From NCBI GenBank assembly GCA_019096065.1, contig JAGUCH010000005.1, positions 6,448,001 to 6,512,000 on the forward strand: 64,000 nucleotides of DNA, written 5' to 3'. This document shows positions 10,333 through 22,453 of the stretch, piece by piece (position 1 is the first letter of the stretch; the number at the start of each line of letters is the position of its first letter). The DNA is from Paracyclopina nana (taxonomy: Eukaryota; Arthropoda; Copepoda; Cyclopoida; Cyclopettidae). The translations under genes and the position numbers were made by a program. The notes beneath the pieces are model-generated. The model saw only the letters and a program-made list of their open reading frames with translations, did no database searches and had not been told where the DNA came from.

Positions 10333-11575
10333 GAGGTCCCCTGTATCATAGCATTTTGTTCCATAGGAAACCCAACTAGAATTTTTTTGGGCGGCGCGAT
10401 CAAAAACATGTACATGTTCTGGATACTAAAACATTGACATGATCTTAACAAAGTTAAACTCCTATGAGCAATCCATGTTACCCTACCATGTAGATCGATC
10501 TACATGTTTTCTTAGATTTTTTGCTGCATGTTTTGGCAACATCATGTTTTAGTCTTGTTAGCAAATCTATCAAAATCTTGTTTTTGCATTTTTGGAGCAG
10601 TTGATGTATTATGATAGCTTTATTGAGATGTGCATGTTATGGAGAATAAGTGTCAATGAAATGTTGTTCTTTATGTACAATTAGAAGATGATCTTCTTTA
10701 AAAAATGCTGGCGTAGACTCAAGAAAGTACTAAGTGAACAATTGAACAATCAAATGAATCAATCATGTTCACCTAAGAGACTTACATTTGCTTTTGAGCC
10801 TCTTATCTTACTTTTAGTAAGTTTTTACTAAGTAATTAAATTCTGACATTTTGATCACTAACTGAGAGACATCATTTAAAGATACTTTGGTTGGAGTAAC
10901 AAATACTCCTACAGGGTGCAGCGCCGAAAATGCAACCGTGCTACAGCCAATTTGGCCGGTTTATTTACTACTTCAGAGCAGCCCGCTGTGTGTAGTTTCG
11001 GAGCCTCAAACTGTATAAGTATGCAATTGAATGTACAATTATGCTAAAATTGTGTTAGTTAAGCACAAAACTGATAAATTTGGATCAGTAAATTTATTTT
11101 TTGTTTTAATTGATTCTACAATTATTACACTCAGACTGAATTTCTTTATATATGAAGTTAATAGCGCCATCTATGAACATTTTATTAAATTACTAATTGG
11201 AAGTGATTAAGTCTTAATGGAAAAACATTATCTTTACAGAACTTGTTCAAAAGTTAAGGTCAATAAAATATTTTTGCAAAAAACATGAAGATGTTTTTGA
11301 TCTGATACATTTCTTGTCTTAGATTTCTCATTGAGAAGGTGTACATGGAAATACAAGAAAAATGTTAAGATCATGTATATGGCATGTACATGTTTTCTCT
11401 ACCGGTAACCGAAAATCCCTGGTTAGGTTTCAATTTCCAAATAGTTCTCAGTTTATTTCTCTACCAATACTAGCATATACTAATAAGGAAAAACGAAATG
11501 TAAACAAATGCATTGGGAAAAAAATCACCAGGCAAATTTTTTTCCCACACAATTCGTAGTATTTAGCAGCCACAA
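10333..11575. other. AT-rich intergenic DNA with a small homologous fragment at about 10925-10975
   Basis: No gene. A short stretch near 10935-10970 (CAATTTGGCCGGTTTATT) resembles the ORF remnant at 50690-50715 (CAATTTGCCCGGTTTATT), so a fragment of the same old element is probably present. Otherwise nothing recognised. Confidence 0.4.
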
Positions 11576-11582
11576 TGTGCGG

Positions 11583-11950
11583 GAGTTGCTGCCGGGTGCG
11601 GGAGACTTGGTTGGGTGCGGGAGACGCTGCCAGGTGCAGGAGACGCTGCCGGGTGCGAGAGACGCTGCCGGGTGCGGGAGACGCTGCCGGGTGCGGGAGA
11701 CGCTGCCGGGTGCGGGAGACGCTAGCGGGTGCGGGAGATGCTGCCGGGTGCGGGAGACGCTGCCGGGTGCAGGAGACGCTGCCGGGTGCGGGAGACGCTA
11801 CTGGGTGCTGTAGACGCTGTCGGGTGCGCGAGACGCTGCCGGGTGCGGGAGACGCTGCCAGGTGCGGAAGACGCTGCTGGGTGCTGGAGACGCTGCCGGG
11901 TGCGGGAGAAGCTGCCGGGTGCGGGAGACGCTGCCGGGTGCGGGAGACGC
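11583..11950. repeat. GC-rich 19-bp minisatellite
   Basis: About 19-20 copies of a 19-bp unit, GCTGCCGGGTGCGGGAGAC, with point variants. Because 19 is not a multiple of 3, all three frames on each strand stay open as rotating repeats; these are not genes. The array is flanked by CACAATTCGTAGT words on both sides (about 11549, 11968 and 11999) and contrasts with the AT-rich surroundings. Confidence 0.9.
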
Positions 11951-12184
11951 AATTCGAAGCCTTGAGCAGCCACAATTCGTAGTCTTGAACAACCTCAATT
12001 CGTAGTCTCTTTTGTTGGCTTGGATTTTGCCGATTTTCACACATTTCAAAATTGCCACATTCCAGCTGACTTGAGCTCAAAGCTGAAGCTCAGCCTCAGC
12101 AGTCACTGCACTATGGCTACTGGCTAGCTAGACTGGACATGGAGAGCGCGCTACATGCAGGTAGCAACTCGAAATAATTCCTAG

Positions 12185-12270
12185 TTGGGAATGGTCTCAT
12201 AGCATTTTGTCTCATAGCATAAATTGTCACATAGCATATTGGCTCATAGCAAATTGTCACATAGCAAATT
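12185..12270. repeat. Short tandem repeat, second CATAGCATATTG array
   Basis: Four to five ~20-bp units (TCACATAGCATATTGGCTCA and variants), matching the array at 5941-6065. It ends directly at the TGTAGCAGGA start of an LTR-like sequence. Confidence 0.65.
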
Positions 12271-12500
12271 GTGTAGCAGGAGCACGGGTCCGCTCGCCTG
12301 GGGCGCTGCACGCTCTACCCGGTGGAAATGCGTTGTACAGAACGGCAGTAAATATACCCATATGCTAGAGTACAGATCTCTATTATGTCATCTCATTAGC
12401 TCGATAGTTGGGATCGCGTGTCACCCTCGGGGGGTACTCGAACCCCTTACAAGTTGGCTAGGAGCTGAGGACAACTCCCCGAGTTTCTCACGACACCTTC
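12270..12500 (+). repeat. LTR-like sequence, family C (left copy)
   Basis: Begins TGTAGCAGGAGCACGGG and aligns by eye with the sequence at 26857 (TGTAGCAGGAACACGGG): both share CCCGGTGGAA, CAGTAAATA, a CTCTA/TCTCTAT stretch and a CGTGTC/CTCGAAC-type end. This one is upstream of a gag remnant; the other follows an env remnant. They are probably the 5' and 3' LTRs, or LTRs from two copies, of one degenerate LTR retrotransposon family. The right border is not defined. Confidence 0.55.
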
Positions 12501-12983
12501 GCTCCCCAAGAGGTCACCCAAGACCATGAAGAAGCAACAATATGGGCTGAAAGTATGCCAGTCCAGGGCCATCTTTATCGAGCAATCCTGACGGAACAAT
12601 TCTACTTTTGATTCATGAAACTATAGTAGTTATTTTGTCCTCCGCTAGGAAGCACTCTAGTAGCGCTAGTACATAAAAATAGCGCAACATTCAAATTCAA
12701 GAACTGGTTAAAGCAGTATGTGAGTGAGCGCTCATGCTTGCTTTCATCACAGGCATCCTTTTTCAAATTTACCTCATCATAAAATAAATTCTGGCCGTTT
12801 TTATGGATTCTTGGGGATAATTTTGAATCCATAAACTATAACAGCCGTTGTGCTGATACAGTAATACTATAAAGAGTGAGCTGATCAAGGGGTCGAGCAC
12901 AGTTCCTCGGAATCTTCCAAGGCTACACACCCCTCGCTCTCTGGCTTCAGCGCTACTTTCACCATCGAACACTAGATATCGTC
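12501..12983. other. Leader region between LTR-like sequence and gag remnant
   Basis: No gene. Includes what should be the untranslated leader of family C. Small minus-strand ORFs here have no recognisable content. Confidence 0.35.
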
Positions 12984-13640
12984 ATGCCTGTCAGCCGATT
13001 GCCGCTGCACTCTTCCTCTGCCAATGAGGGATCCGATCACCCTCCGGGCGGCAACCCCTCCCATGCGAACCAGTCCATCGACTCGCAATGGCAGCCCGTT
13101 GAGGTCATCCCGGCATCCGGGGGCGCCGGGCACCTGGCCTCAGGCGAGACCCCCGCTGAAGGTCATGTAGGGGCGCGACCTTGCCCGGACACTTCTCTTG
13201 GGTTGGTGGGCGGGGCCGCTGGAGGTCCCCCACCAACCGGGCCCGCCAGGCCAAGCTGAGTGTTGGATGACCATCGGGCAGAGTAAAGGCCGAGTCGCCG
13301 CCCTGCACTTGTCTGACACTGATGCCAACATAGTGTGCTTCTACTGCGAGAGGAAGGGCCATCGGCGAGCTGAGTGACGAGCCCTTGAGAAGGACAAGCG
13401 CAACAACCGCTACAACCCCAAGACCAACAAGTGGTACTGGGTCGCGAGTCAGCAACAACGTTCCTCCTCAGGCAATGGGGGTGTGGCCCAATCCTCAGAC
13501 CGCAAGCGGCCCACTGAATCCAACTCGGCTGGGGATCGCCGGCAGTCCACAGGAAAGCGTCCCAAGGTCAACGAGATCAGCGAGGCCGGACCTGAGGGCA
13601 AGATGGAGTCCACGGGAGCCACGCAGGCGGGAAACGACCC
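12984..13640 (+). pseudogene. LTR retrotransposon gag remnant with CCHC zinc knuckle (family C)
   Basis: An ORF starts at 12984 (91 codons, Pro/Ser/Gly-rich). After a stop and a frame change, a knuckle is readable around 13335-13385: CFYCERKGHRRAE followed by TGA where the last Cys of CX2CX4HX4C should be. A basic stretch follows (DKRNNRYNPKTNKWYW). This is typical nucleocapsid-type gag sequence, now broken by stops. The region is GC-rich compared with its surroundings, as is the env remnant at 25185-26851, supporting common origin. Confidence 0.6.
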
Positions 13641-13699
13641 AACCCGGTTGTAGAGGGCTCCACCTGGGTCACTCCAGCATTCCTCATCTTAGCAGCTCT

Positions 13700-15960
13700 C
13701 AACCACATCACCCAGCATAAACAATTTTTGACATGGTTTCACGTTCATCTTTGGTTGGTTCCAGTAGCTTGACACCTATCATTCCAAAGCCGTAAGCTTC
13801 ATCCACGAATTGTTTTGTCATCTGCTTGAAAAGTGTCTCACACACACCTTTTCTCCAGTGGAGCACGTTCGGTGCCCGTTCAGCGTCCATGGTTCTTGGT
13901 CCGTGTCGCATCATTTGTAATCTGGCCGCAACGATGGTTTATGGTCAGAAACTCGGGTTTCCAGGGGCTTTCATCATAGTCTATTTGTGGAATGTTACTG
14001 CCCGACAAAAAGCAAAATTGTATGGGGCAGTTGGGATCATGAGCTTCCCCTATGATGAATCTAGCGCTGTCAACTGCTAACATGCATTCCACCCCTTGAG
14101 CAATCTGTTCTGGTTCATTTTCTACCCCCCAACTGCTGCCGTAGATTCAGAGTCTGAAAAAAGGTCGTGATCCTCTAGACCAATGTGCAATTCCGTGTCG
14201 CTATCTAGCCTCAGTTGTTTACGTGAATATGGGGTCGATGCGCGTGAATTTGTGCTAGCCAGGGGCCCACGAGGAGGGGCCATTGATGAAGGGACAGGCT
14301 CTGCCGGCAATTGCAATGACTCCGGGGCAGCTGGGTTGATTTCTGGGACGAATCAATCAGCTTGTCCCCTTACAATCAAACCTTCATCTTGATCTGATGG
14401 TGGCAGTTGAAGATCGGTCAATCCTCAATATCGATGTTAGCTTGGGCAAGTTGCTGTTGCGCATGTTGCACAACATTCTTGCCCAAGAACAACACATCCA
14501 GGGCATTCGTCATTGTTGATCAATTGGCGGTGTTGTAAATTCTAGCGTTCTTATCGATTAAACTGGTCGTTGTGCCATCTGTCAACTCTGCAGCGGTGGG
14601 TCTTCTTCCAAGTTCCACAGGTGTGTCAGCTGCCTCTCGTAATGCTCTTGCCATGGGAGGAGAATTTGGCATTATCTAACAGTCCCCTTGCGCAAATATT
14701 ATCAGTTATGTATGTGCATGACTTTTCCAACTCACTATCCCTCGGCCATACTTTTTTACTAATGAGGTGCTCAAATTCCCTTTGAAATATCGCTCGCTGT
14801 AGCTGTCTAATTGCAATTTTTGTAGTAATTGTCGGTCCATTGCACAGGATAAGCTTCACAAAAATTCGGCTTACTCCCAGCAAAGTTCTCCCACCAGTTT
14901 TCTCAATATCAACAATTGGGGTGATCTCAAACAATTGTTTCGCTACGACAAATTGGAATACAGCAGCATCAAACGAGAACGCCAGGGTATTAAATCTCTC
15001 TTCTAACTTAGCTTGCATTGCTCGAGTGATTACAAACATTGCATTTTCACCTGTCTCAACTACGACTCTATTTTTATCCTGTACTTTCAGATCGACTAGT
15101 TCCGCAACTATTACTTGCTATCTGATCCTCGCTGGTCCATGTCTCCAGTTTTCAGCCTTTTCGAACTCCTCCAGAGTGACACTGCGAGTGGCCATGTCAG
15201 CTGGATTTTCACTGGTGCCAATGAAGTTCCACTGATCTTGTTTATGCCACTCCAGCATATCCAGTACCCTTCTTGACACATATGCTCCCCGATGGACAGT
15301 GGCTTGGCAATCCAACATAGAACATTCGTAGAGTCACACCAAAATGTGACATGATCTATGCCCAACCACTCTGTTAATTCTTTGGATGTCTGAGTAGCCA
15401 GGTGGGCTGCTAGCAGTTCTTTTTGGGGAATTGTTCAATAAGCCTTTTTCTTCAACTTTCTCTTGCAAGTAACAAAGTGGATTGCGACTTCATTGTCGGG
15501 GCTGACTTCTCGGATACACACTACTGCTGACAGCATTCTTTGCGACACGTCCTAAAACACATGCATGGTTCTCATTGATTGCTGCCACAGCGTCAGTGGT
15601 CTTGGAAACAACACTAGATGAACCTTCTGGAGTTGATGTAGAAAGTCTGACCATTGTTCCTTCAATTATTCATGCTGGATTTCGTCATCCCAGTCAGGCT
15701 TCGTATCCAGAAAACAAACATCCTGCAGGATCAGCCTACCCTTGAGAGTAATTGGTTCCAGAAAGCCTATAGGATGAAAGCATTGGCTGTTGACCCCAAA
15801 CACTGCTTGTTTGGTCAGTTTTTTGCATTCGTCAGAGATAGTCATTGGTTTGTAACTCATCCTGTCATGATGCATCCAAGAGCCTTTGAAGTGCCATCCA
15901 AGGAGTCCTCATCAATGGTTTTCTCCAATCCCAGTAATTTCTTATCTATAGTCTGAATTA
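13700..15960 (-). pseudogene. BEL/Pao-type pol remnants (reverse transcriptase/RNase H onwards), fragmented
   Basis: Read on the minus strand from high to low coordinates. 15875-15666 has FGVNSQCFHPIGFLEPIT..GRLILQD, the block after the BEL/Pao reverse transcriptase. 15365-15118 has FWCDSTNVLCWI and, in a second frame, NPADMATRSVTLEEF, the RNase H end. 15039-14626 is an open stretch of probable pol sequence. 14316-14122 and 14092-13708 are further open stretches I cannot identify, with a frameshift near 13890. Several stops and shifts show it is dead. It is opposite in strand to the gag remnant at 12984, so it probably belongs to a different element. Confidence 0.6.
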
Positions 15961-17470
15961 GAGTTTACCCACAAAACAAATTGAAAAGTAGTAGGGATTT
16001 AAGACCGATTTAGTAGGTATATTAAGTCGCTATTTCTGAACAAGAATACTGCTAGAACTGTAACGCTTTGATTACATAAATCAATCGACAAATACTGACT
16101 TTTTAAAATCATAGATATGACTTTTAATTCATTTCTAATATCATCTGTGCGATGCATATATGCAGTATAAACACTAAAAAAATGAATTTATTAATTAAAT
16201 AAAAACTTAAACTAAATCAAAATTGTATCAAATAGGTAGTTTATTCATTTTATATATATAGAATATACATTTACAACGGATTAAATAATGGTATATAATT
16301 TTTTATTTCTTCCTCAAAATGGTCTGTATCCAACTAATGTAATTTACCTCTAAGTCATACATGAACTGTATACTAATTTACATCTTCTTTTTTATCTATT
16401 TTTGTCAGGACCACATCTACACACACTAAAAATTATCATTTTGTAAGCCTGAAATTTGTAGGCTAACTCCACTCTATTGACTCATTTCATACATAAGTCT
16501 TTTTGGTCTGAAAGGGGTTGGATGAGTCCGGCCTCTGAGGCCTAGATAAGTACTCTGCACTCTGAGGGGACTCTAACCACCTTTTGGACGAGCGGCCTCT
16601 ACTGCTCTAGTCTACCACTTGGTCTTCTCATGGACCGAAAGTACGACAGTCCTGGTCGGCCTCCTCTTGGGCCCTTGTGGCCTCGAGACTCTATAGCGTC
16701 TATGCACCTCCTAATCCGAAGACGAGACTCTGGAGCAGCGAATAGCACGCACCGTATGATCACTACAGATATGAGAAGCCTCTAGATGAGCTGAGGCTTC
16801 AGATCTGTCCAGGGTGAGCAGCTTGGGTTGAAAGGCCAAGCTCTTGATGAAGTTCGTTCACTAAAAACACTGTTTTATCATTCAATGAGCTGCTTTATTT
16901 GCTATCTCCGACACACGGTAACTTCGGTGGGAACCAGAGTCTGCAAATCTCAAAGTACAGCTAAACTTCTTGGGTGGACATCACTCTTCGGCGTCCCTGG
17001 AGCGACTCCTCGAGTTCTTCTCCTCGTTGTTGCGTGATGGTGGCGACGTCTCGCATCTCCTAAGGCAGCGGCCTGCTTGCCTTGGCCTGCTCCTGCGTTC
17101 TATCTGGACCCCACCAGATGTCACATATCAGGTCATAAAGAGTTCTGACTTTCAAAAAATAGAGTAATCATAGTGATTGTGTTACATACAATAAAATATT
17201 GAAATATTCTAAAAATCTCAGTTTTTGTTTGAAAATAAGAAGCATGATACTTACTAACTCAGTTTTAATGTTGTTCTAATCAACATCTATTAATGATGAT
17301 TTTTAAAATCTTAAAACCTTTCAAAGTTATTGATAAGAACAATTTCACAAATTATTGAATTGCAAGCAGAGCCATCTCTGAACAGTTTACTAAGTTCAAT
17401 TTAAGAAAACAGATAAAATACAGATTTTCTACCGACTTATTAAATCTGTAGAATCTACATTTACACCCAA
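15961..17470. other. AT-rich intergenic DNA plus an unclassified GC-richer block at 16500-17110
   Basis: 15961-16500 is AT-rich without features. About 16500-17110 is GC-richer, with many CTC/GAGG words (GGCCTCTGAGGCCTAGATAA) and two short incidental ORFs. It could be an LTR or a decayed element, but I found no partner copy. No gene supported. Confidence 0.35.
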
Positions 17471-17474
17471 TTTA

Positions 17475-17965
17475 GTATACTTATAGATAGCAGCACCAAA
17501 AGTAAGAGGATGAGACTCAGTGTAGAGTCCTAAGTGTATTTAGGTGTGATTAAGAACATGCAATTTTTTTAATAGCGAAATGATGTCAATCTGCATTTAG
17601 TACCAACCTACTTATTCCAGTAATTATACTTTAAAACTTGACTTAGTATATTTGTTGACAGCATAGCTGAATAGTAGCTGATGATTCTCAGTGTAGAGTC
17701 ATAACTGCATTTAGTGGTGATTTAGAACATGCAATTTTTTAATAGCGAAATGATGTCAATCTGCATTTAGTACTAACCTACTTATTCCAGTAAATATACT
17801 TTAAAACTCAACTTAGTATACTTGTTGACAGCATAGCTGAATAGTAGCGGATGATTCTCAGTGTAGAGTCGTAACTGCTATTAGGGGTGATTTAGAACAT
17901 GCAATTTTTTTAATAGCGAAATGAGGTCAATCTACATTTAGAACTAACCTACTTAATTAGAAGAG
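17475..17965. repeat. Tandem repeat, three copies of a 170-bp unit
   Basis: The word CAGTGTAGAGTC recurs at about 17519, 17689 and 17859 (spacing 170-171). AACATGCAATTTTTT, TAGCGAAATGA and ACCTACTTA recur in each unit. Copies 2 and 3 are closest. AT-rich and non-coding. Confidence 0.85.
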
Positions 17966-18019
17966 TGGGGATTTAATAGGGATAAAATATAGAAAAAATC
18001 ATTAATAAAGTAATATTGA

Positions 18020-18237
18020 TGTTGTGAATTTTGGTGTCTATATGACGATACCTGACTCTCGTACAAAGCCACAACTGAGTTTATTTCTCAACCAAGCACT
18101 GTATATACAATGTACTGTCAAGGTGAAATCGCAATGCACATCCTGCTAGGTGAAAGTGTGGTTAGGCAGCGCGGCTCGTACTGTACTACTATATTACTGA
18201 AGGATGACGCGCTGATGAAGGTTATAAAAACATAACA
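18020..18237 (-). repeat. 3' LTR of Gypsy element A
   Basis: On the plus strand it runs from TGTTGTGAATTTTGG to AAACATAACA, giving short inverted ends TGTT...AACA. On the coding (minus) strand it is directly preceded by a purine-rich tract (AGCTTGGGAGGGA) that fits a polypurine primer. A second copy of this LTR lies at 56661-56900. Confidence 0.75.
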
Positions 18238-18395
18238 TCCCTCCCAAGCTAAAGAAAGCTGTTGTTAACAGGGGATGAAGGTATTAACGGAAACCACCAC
18301 CAAGTCATAAAAGTTAGAAAGTGTAAAGTCAAACTTTGGGTTTGTCAGGTCAGGTCAAATAGGAAAATTGTGACCAAGTCATGTTACGGCAGACA

Positions 18396-21300
18396 TCATT
18401 TTTTCTTAGGTCGGCCCCGGCCAGGCTTGTATTCTGGCGCCCTGGCTGGTAAAGGCTGGTCTTCTATCAAAACTCGTTGAGCTCTAGCCTGATTGCGTGT
18501 CAATGAGCTTGTGGGGTCTCGTCCCCTTCGGAAGCTGTCACAGAAACGGTTGAGTAGTTTCCTAGGAGAGCCAGGGTTACTTCTTGACGGTAAGTCTGGT
18601 GGTTCATCAGCTTGAGTGGGTTCATGCACATTGTCATGAATGAGTACCTCTTCCACAGGTGGAGAGTCTGGTTCTTACTTAATAGGTGGAGGTGTTGTCG
18701 TCATCGGAGAGGCAATGCTGGCAGCTGGTTCCTCTGATTTGAAAGGAATGGGTGCTGGTGGAGGGTCTTGTGGATTCATGATGATAACATCATCATCTTC
18801 AATTGTTATGTAGCCTCCTTTTGAGTCTGTGTCTGGATGGGCAGGATCTCTGGAAGATGAAGTTATGGCAGGGCCTCTGGTAAGTCATTTGTTGCTTGAG
18901 CCAGTGGCTTAGAAGGAGTAGATTTACAAACAAGTAATCTGTTTAAGTGAACATATCTGGATTTGCTAGTGGAAAGATGTTGAATCAAAGCATTTGTGTC
19001 CTGGAGACTCACAATAACATAAGGTCCCTCCCATCTTGATCAAATTTTCGGATTGATTTTCAGAAGTTCTGGGCGATCCAACCAAACCAATAACCCTTCC
19101 CTAAGGTCTTCTGGCTTGATCTTGGCATGATAGAGCTGCTTGTATGAGTCACGGTAAGATATGTTGCTTTCCATAGCAACTTGACGGGCAATCTTCATCC
19201 GTCTAGCAATTTCACTGATGTAGTCTTCCCCATAATAGGTTCTGTCAACCAGATTTGGATCCATTAACAGTGTTCTGGGATGCACTCCAAAAAGGAGGAA
19301 GAATGGACTCATTTTCGTTGCCTTACTCACACCACAGTTGTAGGAGAGTTGAAGTGCTGGAAGAAGTGGTTCCCATTCCAAAGGAGAAGATGTATCAAGC
19401 ATCTTCTGCAAGTAATTTATAATGTGCTTGTTAATAACTTCAGCAGCCGCATTGCATTGAGGGTGGCTAGGGCTGGTTTTTGCGCTTGTCTATCTGGAGC
19501 AGATCATAAAGCGATTGACTCAACTTTGATGTGAATTCTGTTCCTCCATCGGTAATGAGCACAGCTGGCGAGCCGAATCTTGCAATCCATCGATTAAAAA
19601 TGGCCCCAGCAACAGTGTCAGGTTGTTTGTTCTCCAGAGCGACAAACTCTGCGTACTTACTAAAAGAATCAGTTATAACCAAAATATACTTCTTTCCATC
19701 TGAATCCCTCAAAGGTCCAAAGAGGTCAGCATGGACCCGCTCCAGGGGGCCCTTTGGTTGCTGGCAATTCCACATTTGGCTGTGATTGCTTAGGTTTGGT
19801 TCTGTCACATTTCCAACATGAACTGATGTATTCCTCAACATCAGCCAGTAAACTAGGCCAAAAATACTGCTCGCGAATTCTTTCACTGGTTTTGTAGATG
19901 CCCTTGTGCCCAATGGCGGCATGCGCAGCACTTATAATGTCAGCATGACAAACAGCCGGTGCTGCCAACACTGAATTGTTCAAAGGCCCACTCTTCACAA
20001 ACAACAAGTCATTCTTGACTTCACAAATAGAGCCGTATCTTCTAATAATTCGCTTCAACTCAGGTTGTCTGGGTACAAGTCCTTGTTTAACAAAGGAAAG
20101 TAAGGCCGCAACTACCAAATCTGTAGATTGTAGCTTCTTCATAGCTGCCATGGCCTCCATGGCCTCAATAGCGACACAGTGGGTTTCACCACCTCGCAAA
20201 AGTTCAGGAATATTCCTCGAACAATAATCAGCAGGGTTCTCTGCTCCCAGACAATACTGCATCTTAAAATTGTGTTCTAACATGTGTTGCTGCAAGCAGT
20301 TCAATGTTCTGGAATGTGTCTTGTTCAACTTCTCTAATGGCTTATGGTCAGTGTATAAAGTAAATGGGTTACCAGTTAAATAAACTGCAAAGTGATCAAT
20401 TGCCCATGTGCAGGCTAGCAGTTCCAACAAATACGGAGTGTAGTTCTTTTCATGCTTCTGAAGACCTCTTGAGGCATAACCAATTACTCGTGGACTATTG
20501 TCTTGATATTGGATAAGTACTGCTCCAAGGCCTCCATCATCGGCATCCACAGCACCTTGAGAGGCATCAACATAGAGATGAAAATCTAGGCCGGGTTTGG
20601 GATAGGCTAGCTCAGGTTCCATACAGAGCATCTTCTTCAGAATCTCAAAAGATTTCATTGCTTTTGGAGGAAGAGGGCCGCCCTTCCGTCCACTGTCCTT
20701 ACAAGTAAGACGAGACAATTCCTTTAAATGTCTGCTGAATTGAGGAATACACACTCTGAAAAAGTTAGTTAGACCCAGAAATTGCCTGATTTCTTTGACA
20801 TTAGAGGGTGGCTTCACATTCGATATAGCATCCAATTTCCTTCGATTTGGCTTGTGGCCCTCAGGGGTCAACATGAAACCCAAGTAAGTGCAAGATTCTG
20901 TTCCAAAACTACATTTGGGTAAATTCAACTTCAGGTTGGCCTTCCGAAGTCTCGCAAAACATTCTTCAAGGCCTACTAACATGTCTTCATGCCCACTACC
21001 CTTGACAAGCACATCATCCAGGTATATCAATACATGGGAAGGCGTCAGGCCTTGGAAAGCACACATCATCATTCGTTGAAAGGTAAGTGGCATCCCTGTT
21101 AAGCCAAAGGGTGCCCGAATATAGCTGTATTGACCCTTTCCAGGTATAGTGAAAGCTGTGTAGGGTCTTGAAGATGGTGCCAATTGCATTTGGTGAAATC
21201 CGTGTCGAAGATCGAGCTGTGAAAACAAACGGGTACCTGATGATCCTATCTCATCCAAACATTCAGAAATAAGAGGGAGTCTGTAGCTAGAGGGCTCTGT

Positions 21301-22444
21301 TTTGGCATTCAGACCTCTATAATCTACCACTGGTCTCCAACCAGTGCCCCCATCTGGCAGTTTCTTTGGCACACAGAAGATACTTGAGTTTCAGGGAGAA
21401 TCGCAGGGTTCCACAATGCCCATCTTCAGCCATTCTTCAATGCTTTTGTTGATTTCATCAAGATGTGACATGGGAATCTGGAATTGTATGGCATGAACTG
21501 GTCGGTGGTCATGTAGGTCAATTTTGTGTTTCATCAGGGTGCAATTACCCAAGTCGAATTCTGAAGTGGAAATAACGTCATAATTACGAAGTAAACACTT
21601 CAAGTAACTCTGACGTAAATTAGGAGAAAGATGATCAAGATTTGCGTGCTTTAGAATGTAGTCCTCCTCCTGTCTAGAAGGCCTCCCCAAAACATTTTTA
21701 TCATTTAAGAACACATCATGAACAGGGACAATCTTATCAACACTGAAAATTTGCCCTACAAAAGAACCCTTGTCTAACTCAATAGGCAATAATCCTGCAT
21801 TTGTAACCTTAATATTAGCGATTCCTTGTTGATTAAAACGGATGAGGCAATCTTCCTTGCAAAGCTGGGCGGCATCTATTATTTGGGGACATCCTTCAAA
21901 GTGGGCTATGGGCGCATTGTCCTGGTTCTTCAACTGCACAGAGATTGTAGCAACACTTCTGGCCGGTATGTACGTCTTACTCTGAGTTCTCGCCTCAAGT
22001 TGGAACTTATTTGCAGAGTGGATTTCCATCAATATGGGATCATAAAACAAGCCGGTAGCATGGATCAGGTCAATACCCACGATCCCATCAAGTGCGAGTC
22101 CCTCGCACACATAAAATGGCCACTTCAACTGTCAACTTCTATCATACAGTCTATTTCATAAAGTCCATTGATCCTTAAAGGGTTTCCGGAAGCACAAGTT
22201 GCATGTAACATCGGAGCATTTGTAATTTTCTGAGGTCTTAGTTGGGGGGCAATTCTCCTGAATGCCATACGCGATAACAGGGAAATATTGGAGCCAGTGT
22301 CAAACAACATTTCAAAGGTGGCTCCAAGGCTGTGGATTGATACAAAAGGTCGTTTGGTATTTTCACTAGAGGATAACAGGCTGAAACTTGTGATGGCGTG
22401 AAAAAGCTCAACGACCTTGCGACGACCAGTGGTGCGGAGCCCAC
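18396..22444 (-). pseudogene. Gypsy element A pol (protease, RT, RNase H, integrase), inactivated
   Basis: Order on the minus strand: protease with LFDTGSNISLLSR (near 22305), reverse transcriptase with GWRPVVDYRGLN and the YLDD active site (within 21372-19726), RNase H (YVDASQG.., LYTDHKPLEKLN), integrase HHCC zinc finger (CHADIISAAHAAIGHKG..CWKCDRTK) and integrase core (ITDSFSKYAEFV, LITDGGTEF; then VINKHI). It ends in a basic tail, GRGRPKKK. Defects: a TGA in CDSP*NSSIF near 21390, and frameshifts near 22125, 19740 and 19440. The 3' end passes straight into a polypurine tract and LTR with no room for an env gene. Close relative of the plus-strand pol at 59382-63492. Confidence 0.85.
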
Positions 22445-22453
22445 CCTGGTCGT

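Noticed and set aside
11575..11982. Several overlapping ORFs of 78-210 codons rich in Arg/Gly/Ala or Ser/Pro
   Set aside because: They are translations of the 19-bp minisatellite in rotating frames.
5941..12270. A single larger transposon bounded by the two CATAGCATATTG arrays
   Set aside because: The arrays also occur directly at 10340-10375 and look like the target sequence of the smaller foldback element; no inverted ends were seen at 5941 or 12270.
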